Source: a bacterium (GTDB taxonomy: Bacteria > 4484-113 > JAFGCY01). Taken from it: 64,000 bases of DNA. The notes under the pieces are model-generated. The model saw only the letters and a list, made by a program, of their open reading frames with translations, was not told where the DNA came from and searched no databases. Made by a program: the position numbers and the translations under genes. The stretch is taken from the NCBI GenBank assembly GCA_020849855.1, contig JADZFO010000009.1, positions 1 through 64,000 of the forward strand, in the 5' to 3' direction. Below, in pieces: positions 60,933 through 64,000 of the stretch (its first letter is position 1; the number at the start of each line of letters is the position of its first letter).

Positions 60933-61417
60933 GCGCAGCACCAGGCAACCAGGACCACTCGCAGGCCCCGGATGAGGTGCGGGTCAGCCGTCTGCTGAAG
61001 GCCAGCCCGCAGCGGGTCTGGCAGGTGATCGCCAGCGAGGCCGGCATGCGCCAGTGGATGGGCCTGCAGCTCTTCCAGCCCCAGCTGGACGGCCGGGTGC
61101 TTTACGACACCAATGCCGGGCCGGGCGAACGGATCATCATCTGGGGCCGGGTCAAGGAGCTGATCCAGGAGCAGCGGATCTCCATGAGCTGGCGGGTCAT
61201 GCGGGAGAACGGCTGGATGTGGCCGCAGGACACCCTGCTGAGCCTGGAGCTGGAAGAGCTGGCCGCGGGCTGCAGGGTCACGCTGCTTCACAGCGGCTTT
61301 GCCGCGCTGGGCGAGAGCGCCGCCGTCTCCTACCAGGTCTATCACCACTGCTGGGTGCAGACCTCCTACCTGCAGCTGCTGGACAGCCGGGCCGATGCTG
61401 CAGCGGAGGGAGCCTGA
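60929..61417 (+). CDS. SRPBCC (AHSA1-type) domain protein 2
   Basis: 162 residues from GTG 60929, which overlaps the preceding stop (GTGA). It parallels the 59693 protein: VSRLLKASPQRVWQVIASEAGMRQWMGLQLF, GRVLYDTNA, IIIWGRVKELIQEQRISMSW and VTLLHSGFAALGESAAVSYQ. Its TGA overlaps the ATG of the arsR gene. It probably shares the ligand or partner of protein 1. Confidence 0.85.
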   Translation: MSAAPGNQDHSQAPDEVRVSRLLKASPQRVWQVIASEAGMRQWMGLQLFQPQLDGRVLYDTNAGPGERIIIWGRVKELIQEQRISMSWRVMRENGWMWPQDTLLSLELEELAAGCRVTLLHSGFAALGESAAVSYQVYHHCWVQTSYLQLLDSRADAAAEGA

Positions 61418-61788
61418 TGCCGCGCAGTTCTGCAGCACGCCGGCCGGCGGTGAGCGAGGAGCGCGACAGCACTTACCGCGCCGTGGCCGACGGCACCCGC
61501 CGCGAGATACTTGACCTGCTGGCCCTGCGTGGGCCGCTGCGGGCCGGAGACATCGCCGGCCACTTCAACACGATCAGCCGCCCGGCGGTGAGCCGCCATC
61601 TGCGGGTGCTGCGGGAGGCGGAGCTGCTGCGCAGCGAGAACCGTGGCCGCGAGCACTGGCTCAGCGTCAACCCCCTGCCGCTGCAGGAGCTGCGGGACTG
61701 GGTGAGCCACTACGAGCGCTTCTGGAGCGACAAGCTGGACGAACTGGCCCGCCTGGTGGAGGAGGATCCGGATAGCACCCGGCGCTGA
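61417..61788 (+). CDS. ArsR family transcriptional regulator
   Basis: 123 residues from ATG 61417 (TGATG overlap, GGAGGGAG upstream). Winged helix: YRAVADGTRREILDLLALRGPLRAGDIAGHF, recognition helix ISRPAVSRHLRVLREAELLRSENRGRE, then LQELRDWVSHYERFWSDKLDEL. The metal-binding CVCDL motif of ArsR/SmtB is absent; the protein is of the kind often coupled to SRPBCC genes. It probably represses its own operon through the inverted repeat at 59662-59677. Confidence 0.9.
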   Translation: MPRSSAARRPAVSEERDSTYRAVADGTRREILDLLALRGPLRAGDIAGHFNTISRPAVSRHLRVLREAELLRSENRGREHWLSVNPLPLQELRDWVSHYERFWSDKLDELARLVEEDPDSTRR

Positions 61789-61854
61789 AATGGGCGCAAG
61801 GCCGCTGGCAGCAGGATCACTGCAGTGGCTATACTCGCGCTTTGGAGGAAGGCA

Positions 61855-62229
61855 ATGCTGCTTGGCGAGCTGAGCGAGATAATCGTCCATGTGAACGACA
61901 TGCAGGCCATGGTGAGCTTCTATCGCGACAAGCTCGGCCTGAGCATCATCTGGCCCGCGGATAAGGACGACTACAGTCAGGAGTTCTGGGTCACCTTCAG
62001 TACCGGCGTCTGCACCCTGGCCCTGCATGGCGGGGGGCGCGAGCCGCGTGTCGCCGGCGAGACACGCTATGGCTTCAGCGTCGCCGATGCGGCTGCGACC
62101 CGGGACTGGCTGCTGGCCCAGGGCGTGAAGTGCGGTGAGCAGCGCAGCCCGGCGCCGGGGGTGCAGGTCGTCGACTTCTGGGACATCGAGGGCAACATGC
62201 TCTTTGTTGAGCAGAGGGGCCAGCCCTAG
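61855..62229 (+). CDS. VOC family (glyoxalase-like) protein
   Basis: 124 residues from ATG 61855, with GGAGG 6 nt upstream and TATACT at 61830. One complete vicinal-oxygen-chelate domain: IIVHVNDMQAMVSFYRDKLGLSI, STGVCTLALHGGG, RYGFSVADAAATRDWLLAQGVKC and VVDFWDIEGNMLFVEQ. Metal ligands His (IVHVND) and Glu (FVEQ) are present. Members are glyoxalases, dioxygenases or antibiotic-binding proteins; which one cannot be said. The TAG stop is part of a hairpin repeat. Confidence 0.87.
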   Translation: MLLGELSEIIVHVNDMQAMVSFYRDKLGLSIIWPADKDDYSQEFWVTFSTGVCTLALHGGGREPRVAGETRYGFSVADAAATRDWLLAQGVKCGEQRSPAPGVQVVDFWDIEGNMLFVEQRGQP

Positions 62230-62340
62230 GGGCGCATGGTTATGCGCCCTTCTTTCAGAACCGTGGGCGCACATCCGTGCGCCCCTACAACCGGCCTGCA
62301 CATCCGTGCGGCCCTACAACCGGCCTGCACATGTGCGGCA
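62230..62340. repeat. hairpin repeat cluster between VOC gene and recombinase gene
   Basis: GGGCGCAT-GGTT-ATGCGCCC (62230-62249) starts right after the TAG of the VOC gene and is followed by TTCTTTC, so it is also a likely terminator. GGGCGCACATCCGTGCGCCC and two GCCGGCC/GCACATCCGTGCGGCC units follow up to 62340, ending at the recombinase stop. Confidence 0.85.
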
Positions 62341-63405
62341 CTAGGCCAGCGGGTGGGTCTTGTCATAGACGGCCCGCAGGCGGCTCCTTTCAATGTGCGT
62401 ATAGACCTGGGTGGTGCTCAGCGCGCTGTGGCCCAGCAGCTCCTGCACCAGGCGAAGGTCGGCGCCATGGGCCAGCATGTGGCTGGCGCAGCTGTGGCGG
62501 AAGGTGTGCGGGCTGACTTTGCCCTTGACCCCCGCAGCTGCGGCATAGGCCTTGATCAGCCTGAAGACCTGGCTGCGGCTGATCGGCCCTCTGCGGCTGA
62601 GGAAGACCTCGTCGTGGATCGCGCTGCGCGGACAGAGCACGGCGCGGCCTGCGTCAAGCCAGCGCTGCAGGGCCTCGATGGCCGGGCCGCCCAGGGGCAC
62701 GAGGCGCTGCTTTGAGCCCTTGCCGCTGACCAGCGCGAAGCCCTCGCCAAGGTGCAGGTCCTGCAACCGCAGGCCGGTCAGTTCACTGACCCGCATGCCG
62801 GAGGCATACAGAACTTCCAGCATGGCCCGGTCGCGCAGGCCGGCCGCCGCCGGCAGGCCAGCCGGGGCATGGGCATCACTGGCGCCTTCATCGCCTTCCG
62901 CGCCGGCAGGCTGCCCCCCGGCGGCGGCGAGGATCGCCAGCACATCCTCCTCGCTCAGGGCGTGGGGCAGGTACATGGCCCGCGGCGAGCTGAGCTCCCG
63001 CGGCACCGGGTCGCTGTCCAGGTAGCGGTACTCCATGGCCCAGGCGACAAAGGCCCGCAGTGCCGAGAGCTTGCGGGCCCTGCTGCGGGCGCTCATGCCG
63101 CGCTCAGCCAGGGCCAGGGTCCAGCGCAGGACGGACTCGCGGTCGAGTGCCTGCAGAGGCGGGTCTTGTCCCGCCTGCTTTGTAGTGGCCGGTCCTGACC
63201 GGCCTGCCTCCGCAATGGAGGGGGGCGAGTCAAGACTCGCCCCTACAGGGTCCTGGCTATCAGGGACGACGGTCCCAGCGGGATTCCAGGCTAGCTCGGC
63301 GAACTGCAGCAGGTCGCGGCGATAGGCTTCGACGCTCAGCCGGGCCCGGCCGCGGGCGCTGAACATGTGCGCACAGAAGAGCTCTACTGCCTCGATGTAC
63401 TGCAT
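62341..63405 (-). CDS. XerC/XerD-like tyrosine recombinase
   Basis: 354 residues from ATG 63405 (GAGG 4 nt upstream; the family N-terminus YIEAVELFCAHM starts here). Catalytic residues: Arg205 (ASGMRVSEL), Lys in GKGSKQR, His300 and Arg303 (HTFRHSCASHML), His326 (LLGHS), Tyr335 (VYTHI). Usual XerC/D are ~300 residues; the excess is an in-frame repeat at about 41-86 and an Ala/Gly/Glu-rich stretch at 161-190. XerC/D resolve chromosome dimers at dif; no dif was recognised. The stop lies in a hairpin repeat. Confidence 0.9.
   Translation of the reverse strand: MQYIEAVELFCAHMFSARGRARLSVEAYRRDLLQFAELAWNPAGTVVPDSQDPVGASLDSPPSIAEAGRSGPATTKQAGQDPPLQALDRESVLRWTLALAERGMSARSRARKLSALRAFVAWAMEYRYLDSDPVPRELSSPRAMYLPHALSEEDVLAILAAAGGQPAGAEGDEGASDAHAPAGLPAAAGLRDRAMLEVLYASGMRVSELTGLRLQDLHLGEGFALVSGKGSKQRLVPLGGPAIEALQRWLDAGRAVLCPRSAIHDEVFLSRRGPISRSQVFRLIKAYAAAAGVKGKVSPHTFRHSCASHMLAHGADLRLVQELLGHSALSTTQVYTHIERSRLRAVYDKTHPLA
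63165..63247. repeat. hairpin repeats inside the recombinase gene
   Basis: GGCGGG-TCTTGT-CCCGCC (63158-63174), TGTAG-TGGCCGGTC-CT-GACCGGCC (63181-63204) and GGCGAGTC-AA-GACTCGCCCCTACA (63224-63247). The outer TGTAG and CTACA form matching ends. The insert keeps the reading frame. Confidence 0.85.
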
Positions 63406-63433
63406 CAAGCCTCGCTGTGGACTATAAGCCAGG

Positions 63434-64000
63434 TCATCCGCCGCTCCCTGCATCAGGCCGCTTGTCACCCCGGCCCTGCCAGTAGTCACAGAAGTAGTGG
63501 TACAGCGCCAGGAAGCGCGGCCACTGCCGGCGGATCAGGATGCTGTTCCAGACGCTGTAGGCCGCGCTGAGCAGGGCGGCGCCAAAGAGCAGCGCCACCG
63601 GCCAGAGCGCGCCCTCAAAGCGGGCGTTGAAGTAGAGGCCGCAGGCCACCAGTGCCAGCGCCGTGAACAGCACAGGCAGCCCGAGCATGGCCTTCAGCAG
63701 CGGCGCGGTCTGCAGGCGCTCGGCCGGCAGCTCGCGGCTGAGGCCGAGGTACCAGTCCAGGTAGAGCCCCAGCAGAAAGAGCCGCATTCCATAGTCCAGC
63801 TTCAGATACCGCAGGGCCAGGTTCCGCCAGAGCCCCTGAAGCCGGGGGCGGATGTCCTCGATGCTCTCCGGGCTGGCCATGATGACCCGCGCCAGGTCGC
63901 TGGCCTCCAGGGCCCGCCGCAGCTCCAGGCGCTGCGGCTCATCCGGCCGGTCCAGCAGAGGCCAGGTGACGCCGAAGCGGCCGCGGACCCGGGGGATCAT
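63434..64000 (-). CDS. membrane protein, possibly partial at the window edge
   Basis: 188 residues from an ATG at the last three bases of the window; the true start may lie beyond. The first ~95 residues are soluble and rich in Leu/Arg. Two strong membrane spans follow (AMLGLPVLFTALALVACGLYF and ALWPVALLFGAALLSAAYSV), then a basic aromatic tail (RQWPRFLALYHYFCDYWQGRG). No family recognised. It ends 29 nt before the recombinase start, so the two may be cotranscribed. Confidence 0.6.
   Translation of the reverse strand: MIPRVRGRFGVTWPLLDRPDEPQRLELRRALEASDLARVIMASPESIEDIRPRLQGLWRNLALRYLKLDYGMRLFLLGLYLDWYLGLSRELPAERLQTAPLLKAMLGLPVLFTALALVACGLYFNARFEGALWPVALLFGAALLSAAYSVWNSILIRRQWPRFLALYHYFCDYWQGRGDKRPDAGSGG

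Overview
The window is GC-rich, almost fully coding DNA from a flagellated, probably diderm bacterium. Evidence: about ten lipoproteins with lipoboxes, a flagellin, FlhB, a prepilin-like protein, a Tat-exported protein, RecF, GyrA, MnmG, HU, TsaE/TsaB/RimI and a XerC/D-like recombinase. I cannot name the phylum from sequence alone. Several genes have a TANAAT-like -10 element only 6-9 nt before the start codon and no Shine-Dalgarno sequence, so leaderless transcription looks common. Other genes carry strong AGGAGG ribosome sites.

Layout. 0-5 kb is an accessory patch: a lipoprotein, a Doc-type toxin with an unrecognised antitoxin, a truncated M42 peptidase, a PKD lipoprotein and a subtilisin-like lipoprotein whose start is separated from the body by a CT repeat. 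5-11.9 kb holds a six-PAS hybrid histidine kinase, an ECF sigma factor with a putative membrane partner, and a secreted protein with a pseudopilin-like domain. 12-22 kb holds two large lipoproteins around recF, an HD-GYP protein and HU, with paired DnaA boxes beside HU. 22.5-31.7 kb is mostly metabolic: a 2-oxoacid ferredoxin oxidoreductase gamma-alpha fusion, an SDR, PhzF, a di-heme peroxidase, gyrA, and a chagasin-like inhibitor.

33.1-38.5 kb is one minus-strand gene block: a strong promoter, a 27-residue peptide, a methyltransferase, an ABC ATPase without a permease, and five consecutive GNAT acetyltransferases. 38.6-42.4 kb holds mnmG with two in-frame repeat insertions, two exported proteins and rimI. 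43-50 kb holds a prepilin-like protein, a 902-residue flagellin behind a sigma-28-like promoter, a low-GC SIR2-domain gene and flhB. 50-64 kb holds tsaE-tsaB, pyrF, Ig-like and beta-propeller exported proteins, a kynureninase-like/tryptophan-dioxygenase-like pair, an autoregulated-looking SRPBCC-ankyrin-SRPBCC-ArsR operon, a VOC protein and a tyrosine recombinase.

Two families of small repeats run through the window. One is short hairpins that often begin TAGGGGC, sit directly on stop codons and occur in frame inside mnmG and the recombinase gene. The other is tandem 7-bp repeats, some arranged as large inverted repeats. Together with low-GC inserts (antitoxin/toxin, protease, SIR2, the end of the 18.4-21.8 kb gene, the 52.4-53.5 kb gene) they mark this as a genome with active small-scale remodelling.
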